The notes beneath the pieces are model-generated. The model was not told the DNA's origin. It made no database searches and saw only the letters and a list, made by a program, of their open reading frames with translations. Positions 34,490-44,834 of a stretch of DNA of 64,000 nucleotides are shown piece after piece (position 1 is the stretch's first letter; the number at the start of each line of letters is the position of its first letter). The DNA comes from Hirundichthys speculiger (Eukaryota; Chordata; Actinopteri; Beloniformes; Exocoetidae): positions 2,356,001 through 2,420,000 of the forward strand of contig JAGFBZ010002260.1 of the NCBI GenBank assembly GCA_018398805.1, written 5' to 3'. Position numbers and translations under genes: made by a program.

Positions 34490-34690
34490 GTAAGTGACTA
34501 ACTGTGAATGAGCCACTTGATCTAATTTTGGATCGGGGCCCTGAGGAGGACGAAATCATCGAACCTGAGGAAGAAGCGCTGGAAGCCGACGAGAATGAAA
34601 CCTGCTGAAATGCTTCGTGTGATCGAGACTCATCTGATGAAGAGGCGGAACTTAACGCTGCGTACTCAGTGATGTCAGAAATCTTGCACA
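34490..34690 (+). pseudogene. Acidic reading frame, possible transposase N-terminus
   Basis: On the + strand, starting near the GTGAATGAGCC at 34511, the frame encodes a very acidic stretch (PLDLILDRGPEEDEIIEPEE), is interrupted by one TGA, and continues with RDSSDEEAELNAAYSVM. Acidic, serine-rich starts of this kind are common in piggyBac-type transposases, but no catalytic domain follows, so the assignment is weak. The opposite strand gives a serine-rich frame that is only its mirror. Confidence 0.25.
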
Positions 34691-35094
34691 AATGTTCATT
34701 TTCCCCAAATGATCCTTTTAGGTTTTATAGCTTCCTCCAATACTGAGAATGCATACATTTCCTTCCTTTACACTTTTCTTTTTTTTTTTTTAATGTCCTA
34801 TTTTCACTGGACTAGAATTACAGGGGGACCTACAGTAATCTGTAACGATTCTGGGATTTTAATCCAGTGTGGTCAAGAATTTTGTCAGCGATCAGCTGAC
34901 TCATTAATCGTTGGCCCAGATGAAGCAGCCACAACGAGATGATAGCCCAACGCGGAACAGTGTGTGATAAGAAACGTTATTGCTCATCAAGCTCAAACAC
35001 TCATCTGAAAGTATGAAGTCTCTAATAAACAAAAACTCACCTTTTTGAGGTTCACCTTGGATCATGTTAGTTGACTAGCTGGACCACTCACCTA

Positions 35095-35430
35095 CGACAT
35101 CCAAAATGAGCGCTGCCAGAGCTGAAACATGATGTTGGTCCCACTGGAGCTCCTCGTTTCAGCTCTGACAGCACTTACTTTGTAGCGACATTTGAAATCA
35201 AGGATGTTAGGGTATTGTAAAATATTATTAGTTAGTATCACAGCATAAGCATAATCTAAGCCAGCCGAGCTAAAATAGCTAACTGTGATTGACATAAGGT
35301 GATCGTGTTCCACTTGGCTCATTCTGCCCTTTTGCAACATTGCGCCATGTTTCAGGAGCACCATTTCAGAAAACCTGTGGGTGACGTCACACTGGATTTG
35401 TCCAGTTCATCTTTATACAATCTATGATTT
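35095..35430. repeat. Dispersed repeat fragment with internal inverted repeat
   Basis: The end GTGGGTGACGTCACACTGGA followed by a TTTATACAATCTATG-like tail resembles a short dispersed element of fish. AGAGCTGAAAC at 35117-35127 is exactly inverted at 35156-35166. No target duplication was identified. Confidence 0.35.
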
Positions 35431-35800
35431 GTACTGAGAAGCTGGAATATCCGAGTTCCAGTCAGATGCTTCAACTGGAACACCCCCTCAAGTCAGCTGT
35501 GTGTATGTGCTGAACGCCACACAGCGTTGTTATGAATAAGGTCAAGGGTTTAGGAGATGACGAAGAGACGACGCCTCTAACCCCCCATACAAAGAATTAC
35601 AATAGTCCAACAACTTCACTGACATCATTTCAGATTTAGTTTTACCTCAAACTGTCTCCTTGAGGGAAAACGTTGCTTTAGTAACGTTGCTTTGGTAAGT
35701 TGGGAAAGATGGAGAAAATGTAGGTTACGTCCAATCTCTGAACCACATCATCACCCAAAAACATAATTAGTTAAGGTCTGTACGTCGTGACCACATGAAC

Positions 35801-36818
35801 TAGGGATGGGAATTGACAAGATTTTTCCGATTCCATTATCAATACTGTTTAATGATTCGATTCTTTATCGATTCTCTTATCGATTCTAATTTGGGCAAAA
35901 AGGAGAACAGTTTTATTAGCATCAATATTTTTTACTTAGAAGTCACGAGCTTACAAACTCAACAGCGAGGTCAAAAGAGGCCCAAAGCCTGGATAACGTG
36001 TTAACTGTTGTACTGTGTAACTACACAAGAATGTGTAACATTTTACTAACAGATTTTTCCTAACAGAAATGAAAAAAATATCCTTTTTAAAAGGATATAT
36101 GAGCTCACTAAGCACTCAAAAATAATAATAAAGAAAGATAAATACTATCAAATACAACAGGAACAGTGCATAGTGCAAATCTTGCAAATACTATGAAGAA
36201 TCAACAATCCTTTTGCAGAAAAATAAGTATGTATTTATAATGTAAAGCATGTATAAATAAGCATAATAGCACAGCATTGATGTTATACCATGTTTTACAA
36301 AGAAACACATAGGTAGTGGGATAGCTCCTTACCAGAGTTGCCTTCTGTAGTAACCACAGAGGTGATCTTAGCTTGGCTACTGCCGCTGCTGCTGGGTTGA
36401 GATCCATCAGTTCTTAGCGCGTCAAAAACACAACACTCATTTAACATCATCGAATGTTGTGTGTGCAAATGTTTCTCCGTGTTAGTCGTGTTCCCTCCCG
36501 ACACTGTTTTCTCCACTTTACAATGACTGCTAGTTACCTTGTTGCCATCTTTCTTTGTGAAGTGAAGCCAAACTTTGGAGCGTTTGAACCTGGTGGGCGC
36601 CATTGTTGTTTACAACTCTAATGCGCGTGCTAAACCGACGTAACTTAATCACGTAAATGCTTTCTGGAATTGACTGTGCATAACTTGCGTAAATTACGTG
36701 AGATTCGTGCTGGTTGGAATCGATAAGATTACGCTGGATAAACTGCCAAACGATTCCATGGAATTGAAGCATACGGAACCGGTTCTCTACAGGAACCGGT
36801 TCTCGATTCCCAACCCTT
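35801..36818. mobile_element. Non-autonomous hAT carrying a BED exon, copy 1
   Basis: The 1018-bp element starts TAGGGATGGGAATTG and ends ATTCCCAACCCTT, with a perfect 8-bp target duplication ACATGAAC at 35793-35800 and 36819-36826. The subterminal regions contain repeated CGATTC and ACCGGTTC motifs. The only coding part is a BED zinc-finger exon on the minus strand. It is the sister of the copy at 58966-60017, in the same orientation. Confidence 0.9.
36333..36603 (-). CDS. BED zinc-finger first exon of a hAT transposase, copy 1
   Basis: ATG at 36603 opens MAPTRFKRSKVWLHF, the usual BED start (KxWxHF), followed by the GGNTTN loop and the EKHLHTQH pair of zinc ligands. The CX2C half has lost its first cysteine (SSHC in place of the CSHC seen in the sister copy), so zinc binding is doubtful. 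A splice donor (G|GTAAGG) ends the exon at 36333, and the frame also reads on to 36295. BED fingers bind the transposon ends. No RNase H-fold catalytic domain or hAT dimerisation region is present in the element, so any product would be a DNA-binding fragment only. Confidence 0.7.
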
Positions 36819-36985
36819 ACATGAACCTGTTCGTATTGACTAGAAGTTGCAGCCTGTTATTGTCTCATGTCTCAGTCACTGTCACAGAGTTGTGTAGATC
36901 AATACCAAAATACTAATATTTTAATCCTTATGGTTCAGTTTCAAAGACTGATTATCTTAATATCTAAAATTAAGATCATTTCATT

Positions 36986-39062
36986 GGTGTGAATGCATTA
37001 AGGCATTCACACCTATTGTTTTCCTGTTTCTCTTTATTCTTATTATTCTGCTATCTTCTTCCGCCAATTTTTGTCGTTTAACTAGTCCTTCATACTTTCA
37101 CCGATTTCAACCATTCAACTTTCAAAATGTTCAGCTTGTTCAGGACATTCCTGCTATGACTTTTGGTGTTTCAAATATTTATACTTTTTAAAATATTTAA
37201 CTTTTAAAACCTTTTTTTGTGCCATTAAAAATGAATGGGGAAATCTTCAAACCTTGTTAAAATCTTCATACTTTCACCGATTTCAACCATTCAACTTTCA
37301 AAATGTTCAGCTTGTTCAGGAGATTCCTCCTATGACTTTTGGTGTTTCAAATATTTATACTTTTTAAAATATTTAACTTTTAAAACTTATTTTTTTGCCA
37401 TTGGAAATGAATGGGGAGTTCTTCAAATCTTGCAAAAACTTTGTGCTCTTTCAAACCTTACTACTTCAGCATACTTTCACCGATTCAAACCATTCAAACT
37501 TTAAAATGTTCACAAAAGATTGGACTATTCTCATATGACTCCGTTTTAAAAAATATTTTACCGTTTTTGAATTATGGCCGTTTAAGTTTTACCATTTTTT
37601 CATTTTTTCAGATCTTTAGAGTGACGGAATGTTTGTAAACATTCTGCTAGAGTGAGAGCTCTTTCAAAATTAAAACTTTTTTTTTCTAAACAACCTGCTC
37701 TTGCAGCCAGACCTTTCACCCCACATACATAATTTATACATCAAAACGTAGGTATTTTTGTCCTCTTTCACACAATGTAACCCTTGAAAATGAGAGACTT
37801 CAACTTTTCCTGCTAGAGGCCTCCAAATGACAGAAAGTCTCCTATTTTTCCTATACTTTGTAATGTAAAATCCGACCTCTTTTTTCAAATTGCTTGAAAA
37901 AGTTTTCATGTTTTTACACTGCTGTAATTTAAAAATGGTAGACATTTCCCAAACAAAAAATATATCACTAGAATCCTGAAAGCCTTGTGGCGCTCACGGT
38001 TCAAGAATTTTTTGAAAAACTTATTCAGCTTTTGAACTACAGCTGTTTGTTCGGACACAGAAATCCAGGTTCGGACTGACTGGAGACAGTGTAATTAGGG
38101 GGTCGCTGGCTCTTTCTCTCCTAATCTCACAGACACACATACACACGCTGGAGGAGCCGCACATGTGACTGCCTCCCCTGAAGCCCCGCCCCTTTCTGCC
38201 TGTTCTTCAGGCACAGTATATGATATATTATGAGAATGATCACAGCCTTGACTCACATATGAGCTTTAGTTCATCCCATTCCTAATCAATATGATGTGGC
38301 TCCACCCTTTGCAGCTTGAACAGCTTCAACACTTCTAGGAAGTGTGTTTATTGGGGATTTTTGACCATTCTTCCAGAAGTGCATTTGATCCCTTAGCTTT
38401 TAGAAAGGTTTTTCTCATTAATGCTTGTTGCTTTTAACATTTTCTCTGAATTTAGCTGTCTTAGTTGTGTTTAGCCTTTAGCTACATTAGTTTCAGTTCA
38501 CATGTTTTAACTCTTGATACATTCTGCAATGATGTTAAGCTAAAGACTGCTACTTTTTAAGAGTTTAACTCATGTCTTTCAAATTTTCAGTCCATTGTCA
38601 TGAAGTAGTTTGACTTTTTGCTCAATGTTATGCAAATCTTAGCAACTTTTACATTCTTTTTGCAACTTCAACACTTCCTGTATGAAAATGTTCATTTCCT
38701 GCCAAAAGTTTATTCTTGGACTTCTGCTTTTTCAAATTTTTCTAAATTTTAAATATTGTGCTTTACTTTTATACATTTACTGGCATTTATCACTATATAT
38801 CTTTTCCAATTTAGGAATACTGTCCATTCTCTTACCTTACCATCATTCAGCATGTTGCTCCCTTTGCTATGGTTGTCCTGTTTTATCTTTTCAATACATT
38901 ATGCTGAGACCTTTTGCTGAATTATGCTGTGTTCAAAGACTATTCAATTGTTCAAATTCCTTTTCACATTCATGTTCTTCAAACATTTTCTCTACTTTTC
39001 AGCAGAGTTCAGGTCAAAATTCAGCTTAATGCATTCACACCTGCATTTTCGAAGGAAATGCA
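36986..39062. mobile_element. Unclassified T-rich dispersed element with terminal hairpins
   Basis: The left border is an 11-bp perfect hairpin (GGTGTGAATGC / GCATTCACACC at 36986-37013). The right border repeats GCATTCACACCT at 39031-39042, followed by a small hairpin TGCATTT...AAATGCA. The body is T-rich on the + strand. A block beginning CATACTTTCACCGATTTCAA recurs at 37091 and 37267 with about 176-bp spacing, and a degenerate third copy starts at 37470. Around 38300-38400 there is a stretch resembling another dispersed repeat (CCACCCTTTGCAGCTTGAAC). I do not know the superfamily. Confidence 0.45.
37091..37560 (+). repeat. Tandem repeat, about 176-bp unit, 2.5 copies
   Basis: Two consecutive units starting at 37091 and 37267 are nearly identical over CATACTTTCACCG, TCAAAATGTTCAGCTTG, and the following T-rich part. 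The third, starting at 37470, is degraded. The ORFs crossing it share peptide sequence for this reason. Confidence 0.8.
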
Positions 39063-39447
39063 ATTTTTCTAGTTTTATATTATTTTTTCTTCTTTTTTCT
39101 CAAATGTTTTGTTTGGACAGGAACTACTTCTCCTTCCACTTATTCAATCTATTTTGAACGGTGGCTGTAATAAAGAAGCGGCCGTTGTATAAAGTTCAAT
39201 ATAAATGTTGACTTGTGTGGAGTTATTTCTATACAGTAATTAATAAAGATTGGAAATGTTGTATGTGTGACAAAATAGTCAGAAATTGTGGCAACTCCAC
39301 AAATCTCGTGAATTTTTTTTAAGTCACCAAAAGTATGATGGATTATAAGAAGAAAAAAAAGAGAAATGATGAAATTGTAGGCAAATTCCCCCACTTCATT
39401 GAGGCAACGTTTTACAGTGGAGGCGTTTCAGATAGGAGGGAATTACC
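39063..39447. other. Unannotated sequence, no gene seen
   Basis: AT-rich with no repeat ends or coding signal. Confidence 0.35.
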
Positions 39448-39535
39448 CATCCATCCATCCATCTATCTATCCATCCCTGTTCAGTGCTATACAGGGTCAT
39501 GGGGATCCCATCCCATCCCAGCTCACTTTGGGTGA
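39448..39535 (+). repeat. (ATCC)n and retroposon tail fragment
   Basis: ATCC/ATCT repeats are followed by CAGTGCTATACAGGGTCATG and CCCATCCCAGCTCACTTTGG, a fish retroposon tail pattern. Confidence 0.5.
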
Positions 39536-40014
39536 AGGAATTACCCAGATAATCATAATTAAATGTTAGGTGGATATTTATTTTATGAAAGCGTAGTGAT
39601 GGTATGAGCAGAAACGCCCCAAGGCCTAATTTACCTCTCTGTGTTTCACTCATTAAGGAGCAGGCGAAGCCTTGAAAGAAGGAAAAAAAAAAAACCTCCA
39701 AGTTTAATTTAGAGAGAAAGAATTAGAGCAAATCTTTATGTTTCTGTGAGTCTCTTTCCCATCAGCAGTTCAGAATTGGTTGTTTATTCTTTAACATTCA
39801 AACGTGTTTTTCTAGTTTTGTTAAATTAATGAAAAACAGGGAAAAGTTAAATTTTTTTTTATAGACCAAGTGGGAAATGTCTTAAAAGTTTGCTTTAATG
39901 TACATTTTTGGAACATAAAAAAAAAAAACCAAACAAACAACCTCCATTTACGACGAGTATTAGGGCCACACTGAGAAAAAAATTGTGGACAATGATTTTT
40001 TTTTTTTATTCCTC

Positions 40015-42296
40015 ACTTAGAGAATAAAGTTAAAATGTCGAGAATAAAGTCAAGATGCAGTTTCCGGAATAAAGTCGAAATGTTGAGAATAAAGAGGAAA
40101 TGTCGAGAATAAAGTCGAAATGTCGAGAATAAAGTCGAAAAGTCGAGAATAAAGACGAAATGTCGAGAATAAAGTCGAAATGATGAGAATAAAGTCGAAA
40201 TGTCCAGAATTAAGACGAAATGTCGAGAATTAAAACGAAATGTCGAGAATAAAGTCGAAATGTCGAGAATTAAGACGAAATGTCGAGAATAAAGTCGAAA
40301 TGTCGAGAATTAAGACGAAATGTCGAGAATAAAGTCGAAATGTCGAGAATAAAGTCAAAATATCGAGAATTAAGACGAAATGTCGAGAATGAAGTCGAAA
40401 TGTCGAGAATAAAGTCGAAAAGTTGAGAATAAAGTCGAAATGTCCAGAATAAAGTCGAAAAGTCGAGAATAAAGTCGAAATGTCCAGAATAAAGTCTAAA
40501 TGTCGAGAATTAAGACAAAATGTCGAGAATTAAGGCGAAATGTCGAGAATAACGTCGAAATGTCGAGAATAAAGTCGAAATGTCGAGAATAAAGTCGAAA
40601 TGTCGAGAATAGAGAATAAAGTCGAAATGTCGAGAATAAAGAAGAAATGTCGAGAATAAAGACGAAATGTCGAGAATAAAGTCGAAATGTCGAGAATAAA
40701 GTCGAAATGTCGAGAATAAAGACGAAATGTCGAGAGTTAAGACGAAATGTCGAGAATAAAGTCGAAATGTCGAGAATAAAGACGAAATGTCGAGAATTAA
40801 GTCGAAATGTCGAGAATTAAGTCCAAATGTCGAGAATAAAGACGAAAATCGAGAAAAGAGAAATGTCGAAATAAAGACGAAATGTCGAGAATAAAGTCGA
40901 AATGTCGAGAATAAAGTCGAAAATCGAAATGTCGAGAATAAAGACGAAATGTCGAGAATAAAGTCGAGAATTAAGACGAAATGTCGAGAATAAAGTCGAA
41001 ATGTCGAGAATAAAGACGAAATGTCGAGAATAAGTCGAAATGTCGAGAATAAAGTCGAAAAGTCGGAAAATAAAGTCGAAATGTCGAGAATAAAGACGAA
41101 ATGTCGAGAATAAAGACGAAATGTCGAGAATAAAGACGAAATGTCGAGAATAAAGTCGAAATGTCGAGAATAAAGTCGAAATGTCGAGAATAAAGACGAA
41201 ATGTCGAGAATAAAGTCGAAATGTCGAGAATAAAGTCGAAATGTCGAGAATAAAAATGTCGAGAATGTCGAAATGTCAGAATAAAGTCGAAATGTCGAGA
41301 ATAAAGTCGAAATGTCGAGAATAAAGACGAAATGTCGAGAATAAAGACGAAATGTCGAGAATAAAGTCGAAATGTCGAGAATAAAGTCGAAATGTCGAGA
41401 ATAAAGACGAAATGTCGAGAATAAAGTCAAAAAGTCGAGAATAAAGTCGAAATGTCGAGAATAAAGTCGAAATGTCGAGAATAAAGTCGAAATGTCGAGA
41501 ATAAAGTCGAAATGTCGAGAATAAAGTCGAAATGTCGAGAATAAAGTCGAAATGTCGAGAATAAAGACGAAATGTCGAGAATAAAGTCGAAATGTCGAGA
41601 ATAAAGACGAAATGTCGAGAATAAAGTCGAAATGTCGAGAATAAAGTCGAAATGTCGAGAATAAAGACGAAATGTCGAGAATAAAGTCGAAATGTCGAAA
41701 AAATAAAGTCGAAATGTCGAAATAAAGTCGAAATGTCGAGAATAAAGTCGAAATGTCGAGATAAAGACGAAATGTCGAAATAGAAATCGAGAATAAGTCG
41801 AAATGTCGAAGAATTAAGTCCAAATGTCGAGAATTAAGTCCAAATGTCGAGAATTAAGTCCAAATGTCAAGAATAAAGACGAAAAGTCGAGAATAAAGTC
41901 GAAAAGTCGAGAATAAAGTCGAAACGTCGAGAATAAAGTTGAAACGTCGGGAATAAAGTCGAAATGTCGAGAATTAAGATGAAATGTCATGAATAAAGAC
42001 GAAATGTCGAGAATAAAGTCAAAACGTCGAGAATAAAGACGAAATGTTGAGAATAAAGTTGAAATGTCGATAATAAAGTCGAAATGTCCAGAATAAAGTC
42101 GAAATGTCGGGAATAAAGTCGAAATGTCGCGAATAACGATGAAATGTCATGAATAAAGACGAAATGTCGAGAATAAAGTCAAAACGTCGAGAATAAAGAC
42201 GAAATGTTGAGAATAAAGTTGAAATGTCGAGAATAAAGTCGAAATGTCCAGAATAAAGTCGAAATGTCCAGAATAAAGTCGAAATGCAGTTTCCAG
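40015..42296. repeat. Minisatellite, 20-bp unit, about 113 copies
   Basis: The consensus unit is TGTCGAGAATAAAGTCGAAA. Variants alternate between AAAGTCG, AAAGACG and TTAAGACG in the middle, in blocks that suggest higher-order units. Most units hold AATAAA and two TCGA tetranucleotides. Occasional indels break the phase, for example around 40850-40930, 41250-41280 and 41690-41800. Both ends grade into degenerate units that include GCAGTTTCC. Confidence 0.97.
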
Positions 42297-42464
42297 AATT
42301 GGTATAGTTTTTTTTCTGAATAGGCGCAATTTCTGACACAATCTCTTCAAAGTACGAATACTTATATATATAATACTGTGTTTATGTGATAAAAGCACAT
42401 AGACAGACATTATGTTGGTAGAGTAAAGCTGGTTTGAATAAATCTTTAAGACAACTTTATTCTG

Positions 42465-42580
42465 GAAACCGCATTTCGGCTTTATTCTCACCATTTCGAA
42501 CTTTATTCTGCAAGCTGCATTTCGATTTTATTCTCGACGCTTTCAACTTTATTTTCTCAACATTTTAACTTTATTTCTCT
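42465..42580. repeat. Inverted 20-bp units at the right end of the array element
   Basis: On the + strand, CTTTATTCTCACCATTTCG and its neighbours are the reverse complement of the array unit, about five units long. They form the subterminal part of the right inverted repeat. Confidence 0.8.
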
Positions 42581-42784
42581 GAGGAATGGAAAAAAAAAAA
42601 ACATTGTCCACAATTTTTTTTTTCACTGTGGCCCTAAATACTTTGTCGTATCCGTTCTTGTGTACACTACAAGAGTTTTAAATATATCAGTATCGGTATC
42701 AGGATATTTCAGTATTATCGGGTATCAGATCGAAAAAGAAATCGCTGGCATGTCCGTGCCGAGTCACTGCTTTAAATATTCAAG

Positions 42785-43165
42785 CCCCCTACAGCGCGTG
42801 CCCTGTGGTGGGCTCCCCACGAAGCCTCCCGGCGGTGCGTTCGCCTATTGGCCGCCTCTCCGTCTCTGTCTCCTCCCACCTTTCGCCCCGTGCCGCCGCG
42901 CGCGGCCACACCTGCATTAAACCGGGGAAGTCCGTCGGCTGAGCAGCCGGAGACGCCGCGGAGCTGCGGAGGGGAGGGGGGAAACGAGGCTGGAGCCCAG
43001 CACCCACACGGCGGATCCGGGACCAGTCCTCGAACCCGACGGTCCAAACGCTCCTTCTCCGACGGGGCGCGTCTGAGACACGCGAGCCGGGGATGAACGC
43101 GGCACGGAGCGGCACGGAACGGAATAGGACGCAGGCAGACGGGTCGGCTGAGCGCGCAGGTACGT
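42785..43165 (+). promoter_or_regulatory. CpG island with likely promoter
   Basis: A sharp rise in G+C and CpG density compared with the AT-rich surroundings. An inverted CCAAT box (ATTGG, 42847-42851) and G-rich boxes around 42968-42980 are present, and no TATA box is obvious near the expected start. Such islands mark vertebrate promoters. The nearest + strand gene in the window is TMEM125. Confidence 0.65.
42915..43159 (+). other. Probable first exon ending at a splice donor
   Basis: GCGCAG|GTACGT at 43154-43165 is a strong donor with its GT at 43160-43161. The exon start is not defined by sequence; 42915 is a guess downstream of the CCAAT box. An ATG at 43093 opens 22 codons to the donor. 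If joined to the acceptor at 60339 this frame would run to a TGA before the TMEM125 start, so it would be an upstream reading frame rather than part of that protein. The exon may alternatively belong to an unseen gene. Confidence 0.4.
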
Positions 43166-43522
43166 TTAATAAACCGGCCGCCTCATTACAACTTAGAGGT
43201 AAAAGAAAAGAACAAAAAAAACATCAGGCATCTTTAAAACATCAGTATAAGTTATTCTAAATGACGCTTTCCTTCTGTATCATACGTTATTATATTGTAT
43301 AAAAAACCAAATAGCATTGATCAAGATTTTGTCACTTTTTATCCTAGACCTGGTAATGATTACCTACTGAGTTACTGAATATGGTATTACACCTCACACG
43401 TGATCTGAGTGTGTTTTTCCTTCACCTTTTACTGTTGAGCTTTAAAATATGAGAAATTAACAAACTTCCTAAAAGGAAATTCTTGTGCTTTTTTGGTCAG
43501 TTGGGGCCACTTCTTTTTTTTT

Positions 43523-43553
<31 letters not shown>

Positions 43554-44826
43554 GGGGTCTCAGCTAAATGACCCTCATCCACAGAAGCTACAATTTTTCA
43601 GCAACAAATACAAATGCTGTGTAATGTCCACACCTGTGTCTGAATACTCAGTTACCATAAAATAATACCTCATCTGACAAAGAGTGTTAATGGGATTTAA
43701 AGGACAGAACATTCTAGTTTTTTTTTTTTTTTTTTAAACAGAATATCCTTTATCATATTTTTTTGGAATAATTTTAAGGCTTAACTTTGCTTTGGTTTCC
43801 TTGTAATTCCTAATGGAAAATTATTGTATCAGCAGTTTAAAAAGGGATCTGGTATTTATGTTATTTTTCCAACAGTAATGGAATTTTTGCATGCAGAGGA
43901 CTTTACTCTCCGAAAAAAAGGGGGAAAAAAAACAACAAAAAAGAGTCTGTTTTTTTTTTTCTCCCCTATTTAATACAAGGAAGTAAAACACGTTGACACG
44001 ATATCACACCATAACCTTTGCACAGGCGGGGAACGCCTGCAGTTAGCAGGAGCCTACGATAACACCGAACAGAGCAGCAGAGCATCAGTTCACAGGGCTC
44101 CTGTCACATCAGTTTTGCTGCATCGTGGAAAATCCATAAAACACACATAAAAAAGGAAGTGTTGCTGAAGCTGTATTCAATATTGTGATTGGAACAGATC
44201 GATGCATGACCCAATATGCCGCTCGCACGCGTCTGCCATAATGTGGATGGATCATTGCGGGGAATCTGAAGTGGGTTTGCATGCTGTCACTCTCGCTCGC
44301 TGTGCCGAAGACACTTCCAGAATCTGTTAAGAGGTCTGATGCTTAAAAACAAGTCAGGCTGAAAACAACATGTGATAAAGCTCATTAAAAAAAAAAGAGC
44401 CTGAAGACAACATCGGCCAGGAAGAAAGAAGAAAAGAAAAACAAAGTGAGTCAGTAATTGAATCTGCTGTGGGAGTTGTGATGCCTGTGTAAAGGTGTGT
44501 ATCTGTGTGTGTGTGTGTGTGTGTGAGATGGACACCTCACACAGAGAGTAAAGAGGACTTCAGAATCTTAAATATGCTCCAGAGACCCCCTTCCCCCCCT
44601 TTTTTTTATTATCATTATTATAGCAGTAAGTAGATGCAGTCAGAAGCTTGTTGTCAACAGCAGCTGTATTGACCATTTCCACATTTGTCCCTGGGCATTG
44701 CTACATGTTATTTATACAGCAGTATAAATCTGTTTATGAAGGAGTTTATGAAAGAATTACATTACGAGTAATTTTAACACTAAACTGCTTTCTAATGTTC
44801 TCTCTTGCTTATTTTGATACTTTTGG
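43166..44826 (+). other. Intron-like sequence with long T and G runs
   Basis: No coding signal. Nineteen T followed by 25 G lie at 43514-43557. Another T-run lies at about 43720-43735. A (GT)n tract lies at about 44505-44525. Confidence 0.4.
43514..43557. repeat. T-run (19) and poly-G tract (25)
   Basis: An uninterrupted T19 followed by G25, a likely assembly and polymerase slippage site. Confidence 0.95.
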
Positions 44827-44834
44827 ATGAAAAC

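Larger units (their letters stand above)
39949..42650. mobile_element. DNA transposon enclosing a 20-bp minisatellite
   Basis: The left end reads TACGACGAGTATTAGGGCCA, and the right end is its inverted counterpart (GGCCCTAAATACTTTGTCGT). The inversion continues through TTGTGGACAATG and the TTCCTCA block, then through several 20-bp units. The flanking hexamers TCCATT (39943-39948) and TCCGTT (42651-42656) may be a mutated 6-bp target duplication. The interior is almost wholly minisatellite. No transposase is present. The superfamily is uncertain. Confidence 0.65.

Noticed and set aside
40510..41823. A 437-codon open frame on the minus strand with periodic peptide
   Set aside because: It is the reading of the 20-bp minisatellite, which lacks stop codons in this direction. 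The unit length is not a multiple of three, so the peptide cycles through frames, and phase-breaking indels are tolerated. No protein is implied.
40015..42296. CRISPR-like appearance (regular short repeats)
   Set aside because: The units are contiguous without unique spacers and the context is a vertebrate transposon.
42019..42494. Further minus-strand frames with the same periodic peptide
   Set aside because: Same minisatellite in other phases.
42687..42745. TATCGG-containing fragment beside the CpG island as a full hAT element
   Set aside because: Only one side with degraded motifs; no inverted partner or target duplication.
42660..43115. Several overlapping 60- to 108-codon frames on both strands
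   Set aside because: They follow from high G+C and few stop codons in the CpG island; none has domain signals.
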